64,000 nucleotides of DNA from CATQGW01 sp965242565 (GTDB taxonomy: Bacteria > Chloroflexota > Dehalococcoidia > Bin125). Positions within the stretch are counted from its first letter, which is position 1. Each line of letters opens with the position of its first letter. Shown piece after piece: positions 57,445-64,000 of the stretch. The stretch spans positions 2,480,001 to 2,544,000 of the forward strand of contig OZ251457.1 in assembly GCA_965242565.1 (NCBI GenBank), given 5' to 3'. Under the pieces are notes generated by a model that saw only the letters and a list, made by a program, of their open reading frames with translations, did no database searches and was not told where the DNA came from. The translations under genes and the position numbers were made by a program.

Positions 57445-58862
57445 GCCGTCTCCCAGAGTCCCGTCGCGCCCGGCATTCGCCCCAGCAGGCCGCGCACCTC
57501 AATGAGCGCAGTGTACGTGGGCAGGATCACCAGCTCCGCATCCTGCGGCAGCGCATCGAGCGCCTGCTTGAGCGCTGCGCCGATCTCCGCGTGGCGCGGC
57601 TCGTGCGGCGGCGGGAAGCCCGCGTACTCCAGGCGCAGCGCCAGCTCGCCGACCCGATCTCCGGCCAGCGTCAGCGACGCGCAGTGCGCCGCCTGCGCCT
57701 CCCAGTCCGTGTCCCAAATCCAGGAAACGTCCGTCCCGTCGGCGATGCCGTCGTTGAGGATCGCCAGCATGTGATGGCGCGCACCGTCGCTCTGGAGCGT
57801 GCGCAGCGCCTGGTTCATCCCCGCCGGATTCTTGCCCAGCAGAATGCGCACCCTGCGCCCGCCGACGCGCAGCGCCTCCTGTCGGCCGAACGCCGCTTCG
57901 TGCTCCCCCAGCGCCGACGCGATCGTCTCCCCGCTCACGCCCAGCGCCGCAGCTGCAGCCGCAGCCGCCAGCGCGTTGTACACGCTGTACAACCCCTCCG
58001 CCGGCAACTCCACCGGCAGCGCCGCGCCGCCGCCAAAGTTCAACGCGAAGCGCATCCCATCGTCGCCTGCCGAGATCTCGGACGCGCTGATCTGCGGCGC
58101 GGGACGACGCGCGCCCGACGCGGTGTACCAGTGCCCCAGATGCGCGTAGAAGCGGTGGTCGTAGCGGAAGTCGTCGCCGCTGACGGGATCCCAGAGCGCG
58201 TCGGCCAGCTCCGCCTCCGTCGCCGTGCCCGCCCGCGCATCCTCAATGCCGAAGCGCGAGACCGGCCCGGGTGCGGCGCGCTCCAGCGTGCTGATCAGTG
58301 GGTCGTCGATGTTGAGCACGGTCCGGGTAGCCGGATGTAGCCCGGCCAGCGCGCGGCTCCAGCGGCCCGCGATCGCATCGATCTCGCCGTAGCGATCGAG
58401 CTGGTCGCGCATCAGGTTGGTGAAGAGGACGGCGGTCGGCCTGACCGCCTCGGCCACATCGTCGAATGCCGCTTCGTCCGTCTCGAACACGCCGACCAGC
58501 CCACGCGGCAGCCGCCCGCTCGCGCCGCTGGCGTCGATCAACGCGGTCAGCACCCCGCGCATCAGGTTCGAGCCGGCCCGATTGTGCAGCACCCGCCGGC
58601 CGTCGTGGGTGAGAATGCGCGAGAGCATCGCGGAGGTGGTCGTCTTGCCGTTGGTGCCGGTGACCAGCACCGCGGCGTCCAATCCCGCTGCCAGCTCGCG
58701 CGTCAGGCCGCGGTTGACGCGCTCGGCGACGAGCCCCGGCAGCGCCGTCCCGCCGCTGCCCAGCAGCCGCGTCGAGCGGCGCGTGAGCTTGCCCGCCCAG
58801 ACGCCGGCCAGCCGCCGCGGCGCGGCGGGCGTTCGTCGTCGACCTGCGGACCGAGAGCTCAC
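57441..58862 (-). CDS. murT: Lipid II isoglutaminyl synthase, Mur ligase-like subunit MurT
   Basis: A 473-aa Mur-ligase-fold protein with a DUF1727 C-terminus. The ATP loop is VLVTGTNGKTTTSAM at about 66-80, then FTNLMRDQLDRYGEIDAI and LGKNPAGMNQALR. In known MurT proteins an inserted zinc ribbon with four Cys lies around the YxHRxYxHLGHY segment. Here the segment is DDFRYDHRFYAHLGHWYT at about 230-247 and all four Cys are absent (WDPVSG and ASGARRP instead). The start is GTG, overlapping the site-2 protease stop as GTGA. Confidence 0.92.
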   Translation of the reverse strand: MSSRSAGRRRTPAAPRRLAGVWAGKLTRRSTRLLGSGGTALPGLVAERVNRGLTRELAAGLDAAVLVTGTNGKTTTSAMLSRILTHDGRRVLHNRAGSNLMRGVLTALIDASGASGRLPRGLVGVFETDEAAFDDVAEAVRPTAVLFTNLMRDQLDRYGEIDAIAGRWSRALAGLHPATRTVLNIDDPLISTLERAAPGPVSRFGIEDARAGTATEAELADALWDPVSGDDFRYDHRFYAHLGHWYTASGARRPAPQISASEISAGDDGMRFALNFGGGAALPVELPAEGLYSVYNALAAAAAAAALGVSGETIASALGEHEAAFGRQEALRVGGRRVRILLGKNPAGMNQALRTLQSDGARHHMLAILNDGIADGTDVSWIWDTDWEAQAAHCASLTLAGDRVGELALRLEYAGFPPPHEPRHAEIGAALKQALDALPQDAELVILPTYTALIEVRGLLGRMPGATGLWETA

Positions 58863-60010
58863 AAAGCGCGCTGACCGGGCTGCGGTCTGTGCAGCGCCGC
58901 CGCGATCTGATCCAGCCCCACCACCCCCAGCAGCCGCCCGCCTTCCACCACCGGCAGCAGGAACGCGCGGTCGCTCTGCAGCCGCCGCAGCGCCTCGTTC
59001 GCGCGCGTCTCCGGCGTCACCGGCTGCACTGCATCGGCTGCGATCATCACATCGCGCATCCGCGCGTTGTGGTACCGCTCCTCATCGAGCATCAGAATCG
59101 CGGCGGCGGGGGCGATCCCGATCGCGACATCATGCTCACTCACGATGAACGCCGCGCGGTGGTCCAACGCATCGCGCTGCGGAGCCAGCGTGCTGACCAG
59201 CAGCTCGGCCTCCACCGCGCTCGCCTGCGGCGGCTTCAGCATCAGCTCGCCGACCCGCAGCGCCGCCAGGTCCCGCTCCAGATCCGCCGCCTTCACCCCC
59301 TGCGACGCCTGCGACAGCAGCAGGAAACCGACAAACGCCATCCACAGCGAGTTGAACGAGCCGCTAAAGAGGCCCACATCGACAAACAGCGCGATCACGC
59401 CGAAGGCGATCATCGCCGCTCCCAGCAGCTGCCCGACCCGCGCCGCCCAGCGCGTCGAGCGGTGCTCCGAGCCGGTCATCCGCCAGAGCGCCGCGCGCAG
59501 CACCCGCCCGCCGTCGAGCGGGAAGCCCGGCAGCATGTTGAAAATCGCCAGCGCGATGTTGATGAATCCGAGCCAGGCGACCAGCTCCATGATCGCCGAT
59601 CCGCCCGAGCCCAGCGCCAGCCACAGCCCGATGAAGCCCAGCCCGATGATCAGACTCGTCAGCGGCCCCACAATCGCGATCAGGAACTCCTGCCCCGGCC
59701 GCTGCGAGTCCTCCTTGATCAGCGACACCCCGCCGAACAGGAAGAGCGTAATGCTCGCCACTTCCATCCCGTAGCGCCGCGCCGTCAGGCTGTGCGCCAG
59801 CTCATGCAGCAGCAGCGAGACGAAGAAGATCACCCCGCCGACCGCCGCGTAGCCCCAGCGCTCCCACTCCGGCAGCGCACTCGACATCTGCCCGCGCAGC
59901 AGGAAAATGATCAACGCGAACGCAAGGAAAAAGGACAGATCGAGCCGGATCGGGATACCCAGCACCCGACCTGCCTGAACGCCGCCGCCGAAAAACTGAC
60001 CGTTCCTCAT
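58859..60010 (-). CDS. Site-2-protease family (M50) membrane metalloprotease with CBS domains
   Basis: A 383-aa intramembrane protease. HELAH at 69-73 lies in a membrane helix (GGVIFFVSLLLHELAHSLTA) and the third ligand in NMLPGFPLDGGRVLRA. About six hydrophobic segments precede a cytoplasmic pair of CBS-type repeats (VGELMLKPPQASAV to AIGIAPAAAILML; NARMRDVMIAADAVQPVT to LLGVVGLDQIAAAL). It belongs to the Rip/SpoIVFB-type family that cleaves membrane-bound regulators. The ATG at 60010 overlaps the HAD stop (ATGA). Confidence 0.93.
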   Translation of the reverse strand: MRNGQFFGGGVQAGRVLGIPIRLDLSFFLAFALIIFLLRGQMSSALPEWERWGYAAVGGVIFFVSLLLHELAHSLTARRYGMEVASITLFLFGGVSLIKEDSQRPGQEFLIAIVGPLTSLIIGLGFIGLWLALGSGGSAIMELVAWLGFINIALAIFNMLPGFPLDGGRVLRAALWRMTGSEHRSTRWAARVGQLLGAAMIAFGVIALFVDVGLFSGSFNSLWMAFVGFLLLSQASQGVKAADLERDLAALRVGELMLKPPQASAVEAELLVSTLAPQRDALDHRAAFIVSEHDVAIGIAPAAAILMLDEERYHNARMRDVMIAADAVQPVTPETRANEALRRLQSDRAFLLPVVEGGRLLGVVGLDQIAAALHRPQPGQRAL

Positions 60011-60801
60011 AACTCCCAGCATATGTCGGAATCACCACCCGCGTCGCCGCGTCGCACGGCCAGCGCCGCCGGCAACTCCGCCACGCTCTCCAGCTGCAGA
60101 TCGGCCGTCACCCCCTCCACCCGCTTCGCTCCCACCTGTACGACGGTCTCAAAGCCCGCCTCCTGCGCGCCCAGCACATCCGCCTCCGGCGTGTCGCCGA
60201 CGAACGCCGCCTCCGACGCCGAAACGCCCAGCGCATCCAGCGCCGCCCGGAAGATCGCCTGCCCCGGCTTCCAGCTGCGCGCCTCGTCGGACCAAATCCA
60301 GTGGTCGATCAACGGCCCCAGCGGCCGCTCGCGCAGCGCCGCCTCCACGTACGCCCCGGGTGCCAGCCCCGTGTTCGAGACGACCGCAGTGCGCAAACCG
60401 GCGCGCCGCAACGCAGCCACCGCCTCCACCGCGCCGGCAATCAGGTCCGGCGGCTCCCACGACGCCGACTCGCAGATCGCGTGCTCGATCTCCGCCGCCA
60501 GCGCCGGGTTTTCCACCGTTTGTGGGCAACGCCGCAGCATCTCCGAGCGGAACGCATCGATCCGCTCTTCTCCGCTCAGGTCCACGTTGGTCTGGTGCGC
60601 CTCGACCAGCGCGTCGATCGCCGCCTGAATCGCCTTCGGCACAGCCTCCGCCGCGTCGGGTCCGGCGCCGGCCGCGCGGTAGGCGGCGGTCAACCGCCGC
60701 TCGCGCTCGCGCATGCGCCGCCTGCCGCCGCCGGGGGCATCGCGGATCAGCGTCTCCCAGAGATCAAAGCAGATCGCCCGCAGCGGCAGAGCTGGCCTCA
60801 G
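60007..60801 (-). CDS. HAD-superfamily hydrolase, probable CTG start
   Basis: The nucleophile motif AICFDLWETLIRD lies upstream of the first ATG (60714), so an ATG start would delete the catalytic Asp. The frame is open upstream without ATG, GTG or TTG. A CTG at 60801 overlaps the tatA stop as CTGA, mirroring the ATGA/GTGA overlaps of this operon, with AAGAAGGA just before it. That gives 264 aa with Asp13 and Trp at +2. Later motifs are AVVSNTGLAPG, Lys in SWKPGQAIFR and AFVGDTPEADVLGAQEAG. CTG 60789 or 60783 are alternatives. The substrate is unknown. Confidence 0.75.
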   Translation of the reverse strand: MRPALPLRAICFDLWETLIRDAPGGGRRRMRERERRLTAAYRAAGAGPDAAEAVPKAIQAAIDALVEAHQTNVDLSGEERIDAFRSEMLRRCPQTVENPALAAEIEHAICESASWEPPDLIAGAVEAVAALRRAGLRTAVVSNTGLAPGAYVEAALRERPLGPLIDHWIWSDEARSWKPGQAIFRAALDALGVSASEAAFVGDTPEADVLGAQEAGFETVVQVGAKRVEGVTADLQLESVAELPAALAVRRGDAGGDSDICWEL

Positions 60802-61025
60802 CCGTCCTTCTTCGCCGCTTCGCCCGCCGCTGCGGCTTCCGCCTCGTCGTCTCCGCCCTCGCCCTCACCGACGGGTGTGCGGGCCTCCTCGCGGAACTCG
60901 CGCAGCCCGGTACCGAGCGCCTTGCCCACGCCGGCCAGGCGGCCCGCGCCGAAGACGACCAGCACCACGACCACCACCACGATGGCCTCGACCGGACCAA
61001 AGCCGATCAGCGCTAGATCAAACAT
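60798..61025 (-). CDS. tatA: Twin-arginine translocase subunit TatA
   Basis: A 75-aa TatA. One N-terminal membrane helix (PVEAIVVVVVVLVVFGAGRL) leads into the amphipathic helix LAGVGKALGTGLREFREEA and a charged Glu/Ala/Lys tail. It forms the pore of the Tat pathway, used by the Tat-type lipoprotein seen at 13321. ATG 61025 was chosen over ATG 61031 because AGGAG is spaced 6 nt from it. tatC is not in the window. Confidence 0.92.
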   Translation of the reverse strand: MFDLALIGFGPVEAIVVVVVVLVVFGAGRLAGVGKALGTGLREFREEARTPVGEGEGGDDEAEAAAAGEAAKKDG

Positions 61026-61202
61026 GCCCATCTCCTGCTGGCCGCCGGCGCTGAGCGCGAGCCCAATCTCCGCAGGGCCGCGCGCCTCGGACTTCCCGCC
61101 GCATCCGCGCGACAGGCCCGGTCGAGGCGGCCTGCCCTCAGTGTACCAGCCAGTCAACGCCGCCGCCGCATCGCCGCGTAAGCGCCGTGCGCGACGGCGC
61201 GG

Positions 61203-61481
61203 TCACAATCGGGGACGCTCATAGCCCGTGTACACGGTGCGCCTCGGACCGATCCGCAGCACTGTGACAACCCGGCGGCCGGGGCTGCTCCGAAAGATGA
61301 TGCGATCGCCCCCGGCTGTCACGCGATAGCGATTCGAGAATCCCTCAAGACCGAGCACATCCCCTCGCCACGGATCCTCTTCGAGCTGCCGGATCCGGGC
61401 GCGAACCCGTTGCTTGCGCGCGGGGCTGAGACGACGGAGCTGAGCGTGCGCCTCTTCGGACAGTGCCACACGGAAAGGCAT
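61203..61481 (-). CDS. RelE/ParE-superfamily toxin
   Basis: A 92-aa protein with the RelE fold: MPFRVALSEEAHAQLRRLSP, KQRVRARIRQLEEDPWRGDV, NRYRVTAGGDRIIFRSS and TVLRIGPRRTVY. The basic C-terminal residues and Tyr near the end fit ribosome-dependent mRNases or gyrase-type ParE toxins. It lies 9 nt downstream of a small acidic gene that is the likely antitoxin, on the same strand. Confidence 0.88.
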   Translation of the reverse strand: MPFRVALSEEAHAQLRRLSPARKQRVRARIRQLEEDPWRGDVLGLEGFSNRYRVTAGGDRIIFRSSPGRRVVTVLRIGPRRTVYTGYERPRL

Positions 61482-61490
61482 GGGCGGACG

Positions 61491-61850
61491 CTACCGCCGG
61501 TCTTCGCTCGCCAGCCTGTCCAGCCCGCCGCCTAGCTCCGCGTCAAGCTCCCGCTCAACCTCATTCCACGGCACATAGCGGTTCACTGCTGCTGCGCGGA
61601 CGCCGCACCAGATGTCGTAGGCGTCCTCTTCGGGCGTGCTCTCGCGATCAGGAGACACATGCGGCGCGGGCTCTTCGGGCTCTGCCCCCAAGCGGGCCTC
61701 AACGAGCGCGTCGATCCGCAACACTTCGGCGGCGAACACCTCCAGCGAAATCTCCCGGCTTCGAACCGAGGCCAGCAACGAGTCGAGCTCCGCGACCAGA
61801 TCGTCCGCGCTCTCACCGGGGGCAAGTGTGCCGATCTGCTCTGTCGTCAT
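61491..61850 (-). CDS. Putative antitoxin partner of the RelE-type toxin
   Basis: A 119-aa acidic protein, not matched to a named antitoxin family. An N-terminal helical part (ADDLVAELDSLLASVRSREI) precedes IWCGVRAAAVNRYVPWNEVE and a Leu/Asp-rich end. Position before a toxin, small size and 9-nt spacing support the antitoxin role. No typical ribbon-helix-helix or AbrB DNA-binding motif is evident. Confidence 0.6.
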   Translation of the reverse strand: MTTEQIGTLAPGESADDLVAELDSLLASVRSREISLEVFAAEVLRIDALVEARLGAEPEEPAPHVSPDRESTPEEDAYDIWCGVRAAAVNRYVPWNEVERELDAELGGGLDRLASEDRR

Positions 61851-61855
61851 CGCCT

Positions 61856-62173
61856 TCAGCCCCCCAGACGCTCCACGAAAATGCGCATTACCCCGCCGCA
61901 GATCTTGTCCTCCCCGTCCGTCGGCTCCGTCAGATCCACCGTCACGATCCGCGGATCACCCTCCTCCAACGCTTCCATCGCCTCCTGCCAGACTTCCGCC
62001 TCCCCGCAGCCGCCGCCGATCGTCCCCACAAAGCTGCCGTCCTCGCGCACCAGCATCTTCGCCCCCGTCTTGCGCGGCGTGCTGCCCAGCGTCTGCGCCA
62101 CCGTCGCCAGCGCGACCGGCTCCCCCGCCGCGCACGCCGCCGTCAGCGCCTCGTACACCTCATCGTTGGGCAT
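61856..62173 (-). CDS. XdhC/CoxI-family protein, short (N-terminal domain only)
   Basis: A 105-aa XdhC_CoxI domain: EALTAACAAGEPVALATVAQ, GSTPRKTGAKMLVREDGSFV and GTIGGGCGEAEVWQEAMEAL, then a Cys in EDKICGGVMRIFVE. XdhC proteins bind and deliver molybdenum cofactor to xanthine or CO dehydrogenase family enzymes. ATG 62173 has AGGAGCGAAGC upstream. It is encoded directly after the longer XdhC gene; together they match a split XdhC pair. No molybdoenzyme structural gene is in view. Confidence 0.88.
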   Translation of the reverse strand: MPNDEVYEALTAACAAGEPVALATVAQTLGSTPRKTGAKMLVREDGSFVGTIGGGCGEAEVWQEAMEALEEGDPRIVTVDLTEPTDGEDKICGGVMRIFVERLGG

Positions 62174-62207
62174 GCTTCGCTCCTGTCTGTGGCCTGCGCG
62201 ATCGAGT

Positions 62208-63077
62208 CTAGCCAGTCGCCGCGCCCGTCGCGCGGCGACGACCCGCCGCCGCCAGCGCCCGGCCTTGCTCCGACATCGGCAGCGCGCCGCCGCCCCGCCG
62301 CACCAGAATGATCTCTGCCAGCACCGCCACCGCGATCTCCTCCGGCGTCTCCGCGCCGATGTCCAGCCCAATCGGCGTGAAGACCCGCGCCAGCGAGTCT
62401 TCGCCCAACCCCTCGTCCGCCAGATGCTCAAGCACCGTGCGCGTGCGCCGCTTCGAGCCGATCATCCCCACGTAGCCCGCCCCACGCTCCGCCACCTGCC
62501 GCAGACTCAGCTCATCCACCAGATGTCCGCGCGAGACCAGCACGATGTAGGTGTTGGCGTTGATCGGAAAGCGCTCCAGCTCCTCGCCGAAGTCCCCGCA
62601 GATCACCCGGCAGTGATAGGGAAACCGCTCCGGATTGGCGTAATCCTCGCGGTCGTCGAGGATCGCCACATCCATCCCCAGCAGCGCGCCCACCTCCCCC
62701 ACCGCCCGCCCCACATGCCCGCCCCCAACGACCAGCAGTGTCGCCGCCGGCTCAACCACCTCGATCAACACCTCAACGATCGCCGCCGCCGCCTCAATCG
62801 CACGCCGCCCTTCCACAAGCTCCCCGTCGGGCGTGAACGCCAGCGTCGCCACGAGATGCTGCGGAATCGCCGCCCGGGCCCGCTCCGCCACCGCGTCCTC
62901 CAACGCGCCGCCCCCAATCGCTCCCAGCGGCGGCCCTTCCTGCGGAACCAACATCTTCGCGCCGACCGCCGCCGAGCTGTCGGAGGCCGAAAGCACCGTA
63001 CAGGCGGCGACCGCCGGCCCTTCGCGTGCCGCGCGCAGCAGCGCCATGGCCAGTTCGGCAGGTGCGACATCCGGCAT
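62208..63077 (-). CDS. XdhC/CoxI family protein with Rossmann domain
   Basis: A 289-aa protein with an N-terminal XdhC_CoxI domain (AVGAKMLVPQEGPPLGAIGGG) and a C-terminal XdhC Rossmann domain (ATLLVVGGGHVGRAVGEVGA, DVAILDDREDYANPERFP, YIVLVSRGHLVDELSLR, YVGMIGSKRRTRTVLEHL). It serves molybdenum-cofactor maturation or sulfuration for xanthine dehydrogenase-type enzymes. The start ATG 63077 has only weak ribosome-binding support. It lies 19 nt downstream of ychF. Confidence 0.9.
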   Translation of the reverse strand: MPDVAPAELAMALLRAAREGPAVAACTVLSASDSSAAVGAKMLVPQEGPPLGAIGGGALEDAVAERARAAIPQHLVATLAFTPDGELVEGRRAIEAAAAIVEVLIEVVEPAATLLVVGGGHVGRAVGEVGALLGMDVAILDDREDYANPERFPYHCRVICGDFGEELERFPINANTYIVLVSRGHLVDELSLRQVAERGAGYVGMIGSKRRTRTVLEHLADEGLGEDSLARVFTPIGLDIGAETPEEIAVAVLAEIILVRRGGGALPMSEQGRALAAAGRRRATGAATG

Positions 63078-63096
63078 GGCCGCAGAATACCCGCGC

Positions 63097-64000
63097 CTAC
63101 ACGTTGAACAGAATGTGCAGCACATCGCCGTCCTGCACCTCGTAGTCCTTGCCCTCCGTCCGCAGCAGCGCCCGCTTCTTCGCCTCCGCCTCCGAGCCGC
63201 ACTCCAGCAGATCGTCCCAGCGCGTCACCTCTGCGCGGATAAAGCCGCGCTCCAGATCGGAGTGAATCCGCCCCGCCGCCCGCTGCGCCGTCGCGCCGCC
63301 CGCCACCGTCCACGCCCGACACTCATCCTCGCCCACGGTGAAAAACACCCGCAGCCCCAGCAGCCGAAACGACTCCCTCAGCGCCGTCTCCACCGCGCCC
63401 GCCCCAACCCCCAACTCCGCGCGGTAGGCGTCCGCCTCTTCCGCCTCAAACGACCGCAACTCCTCCTCCAGCCGCGCGCTCAGCGCGACCGACCCCTCCG
63501 GCGCGCCCACGCGCGACAACGCCGACGACGCATCCACCGCGTCGTCCTCGCCCAGATTGATCAGCGTCAGCAGCGGGCGCTCGGTCAGAAAGCGGTAGTG
63601 CCGCAGCCCCGCCCGCTCCTCTTCCGTAAGCGGCGCGTCCAGCGTCGTCCCGCCGTCCGACAGATGCGCCTGCAACCGACGCAGCACATCCACCTCGCGA
63701 TCGATGGCCACCCGCTCCGCCGCCTTCAGCGACTTCGTCTCCTCCGCGATCCGCGTCAACCGCTTCTCGATCAGCGCCAAATCCGCAAAGGTCAGCTCCA
63801 ACTGCATCGCCTCGATGTCGGCGGCCGGATCGATCCGCTCCGCCGGATGCGGCACCGCGTCGTTCTCAAACGCGCGCACCACATGCGCGAGCGCGTCCAG
63901 TTGCGAGAGCTGGTCGAGCAGCCGCGTGCTCGGCGGCTCGGCGTCCCCGCTCAGCGCGCCCGAAAAACCCGCGCCGGGAAAATCCACCACATCCAGCGTC
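63097..64000 (-). CDS. ychF: Redox-regulated ATPase YchF / Obg-like, C-terminal part (N-terminus outside window)
   Basis: About 301 codons of a frame that runs off the right edge. The end of the P-loop domain (DVVDFPGAGFSG) and the helical coiled-coil insert (DIEAMQLELTFADLALIEKR) are visible, then the TGS-like C-terminus with LRVFFTVGEDECRAWTV, GRIHSDLERGFIRAEV and GKDYEVQDGDVLHILFNV, the near-invariant YchF ending. YchF is a ribosome-associated ATPase linked to oxidative stress and translation. The G-domain segment after DVVDFPGA is more divergent than in most homologues. Walker A is outside the window. Confidence 0.92.
   Translation of the reverse strand, partial: TLDVVDFPGAGFSGALSGDAEPPSTRLLDQLSQLDALAHVVRAFENDAVPHPAERIDPAADIEAMQLELTFADLALIEKRLTRIAEETKSLKAAERVAIDREVDVLRRLQAHLSDGGTTLDAPLTEEERAGLRHYRFLTERPLLTLINLGEDDAVDASSALSRVGAPEGSVALSARLEEELRSFEAEEADAYRAELGVGAGAVETALRESFRLLGLRVFFTVGEDECRAWTVAGGATAQRAAGRIHSDLERGFIRAEVTRWDDLLECGSEAEAKKRALLRTEGKDYEVQDGDVLHILFNV

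Noticed and set aside
1..64000. Genome-wide reassignment of TGA to Trp
   Set aside because: Many genes here end naturally in TGA, including the numerous ATGA/GTGA overlaps, so TGA is a normal stop codon.

Overview
The window is high-GC bacterial chromosome with dense coding, wobble positions strongly biased to C/G, and many genes joined by 4-nt start/stop overlaps (ATGA, GTGA). The gene set suggests a free-living or host-associated Chloroflexota member, perhaps Dehalococcoidia or SAR202-like. It includes tandem-domain CaiB/BaiF CoA-transferases with enoyl-CoA hydratases, an LLM-class flavin monooxygenase, ThuA, Gfo/Idh/MocA and VOC proteins, MurT/GatD and AhpD-like selenoproteins. This taxonomy is inference; there is no rRNA.

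Layout. 0-6 kb: the tail of a LexA-like gene, an oligopeptide-type ABC ATPase, then a minus-strand replication block in which dnaN and holA flank an OLD/RecF-like ATPase and a TOPRIM-like DUF4276 protein. 6-12 kb: a tightly overlapping heme/siroheme operon (beta-propeller protein, precorrin-2 dehydrogenase, hemC, cobA-hemD fusion, hemB, HAD). 12-15.4 kb: lepB-pyrE and a Tat-type lipoprotein substrate-binding protein. 15.6-32 kb: accessory metabolism, two paralogous DNA methyltransferase-nuclease fusions, UdgB, a NYN nuclease, tRNA-Lys, and oxidoreductases and VOC proteins. 32-40.4 kb: aldolase, ECF sigma/anti-sigma, an HTH protein, and a complete riboflavin operon (ribD-ribE-ribBA-ribH) whose RibD carries a GNAT-like tail. 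40.6-44 kb: an RCC1-repeat secreted protein with an in-frame TGA, then two tandem AhpD-like genes in which TGA replaces the second Cys of CxxC and is followed by a hairpin with GU in its apical loop (predicted selenoproteins). 44-48 kb: AlkD, enoyl-CoA hydratase, second CaiB/BaiF fusion. 48-55.5 kb: two giant secreted HExxH proteins with tandem carboxypeptidase-regulatory-like repeats, the second with an in-frame TGA at a conserved Trp. 55.5-64 kb: an envelope operon (tatA, HAD, site-2 protease, murT, gatD, HMA protein, M23 peptidase), a RelE-type toxin-antitoxin pair, two XdhC-family genes and the C-terminal part of ychF.

Intergenic regions are marked by recurring short palindromic repeats: one family around CCCCAGA-N5-TCTGGGG followed by a conserved AAACCCAACCCC tail, one around TACCCGCG-N5-CGCGGGTA, and one around ATTCCCGC-N6-GCGGGAAT. 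They occur at many gene ends and starts.

The most notable signals are the selenoprotein pair, the ATPase/TOPRIM pair lodged between beta-clamp and clamp-loader genes, TGA codons at two conserved Trp positions in secreted proteins, the methyltransferase-nuclease paralogues that differ mainly in their recognition region, RibD-GNAT, and a MurT without its zinc-ribbon cysteines.
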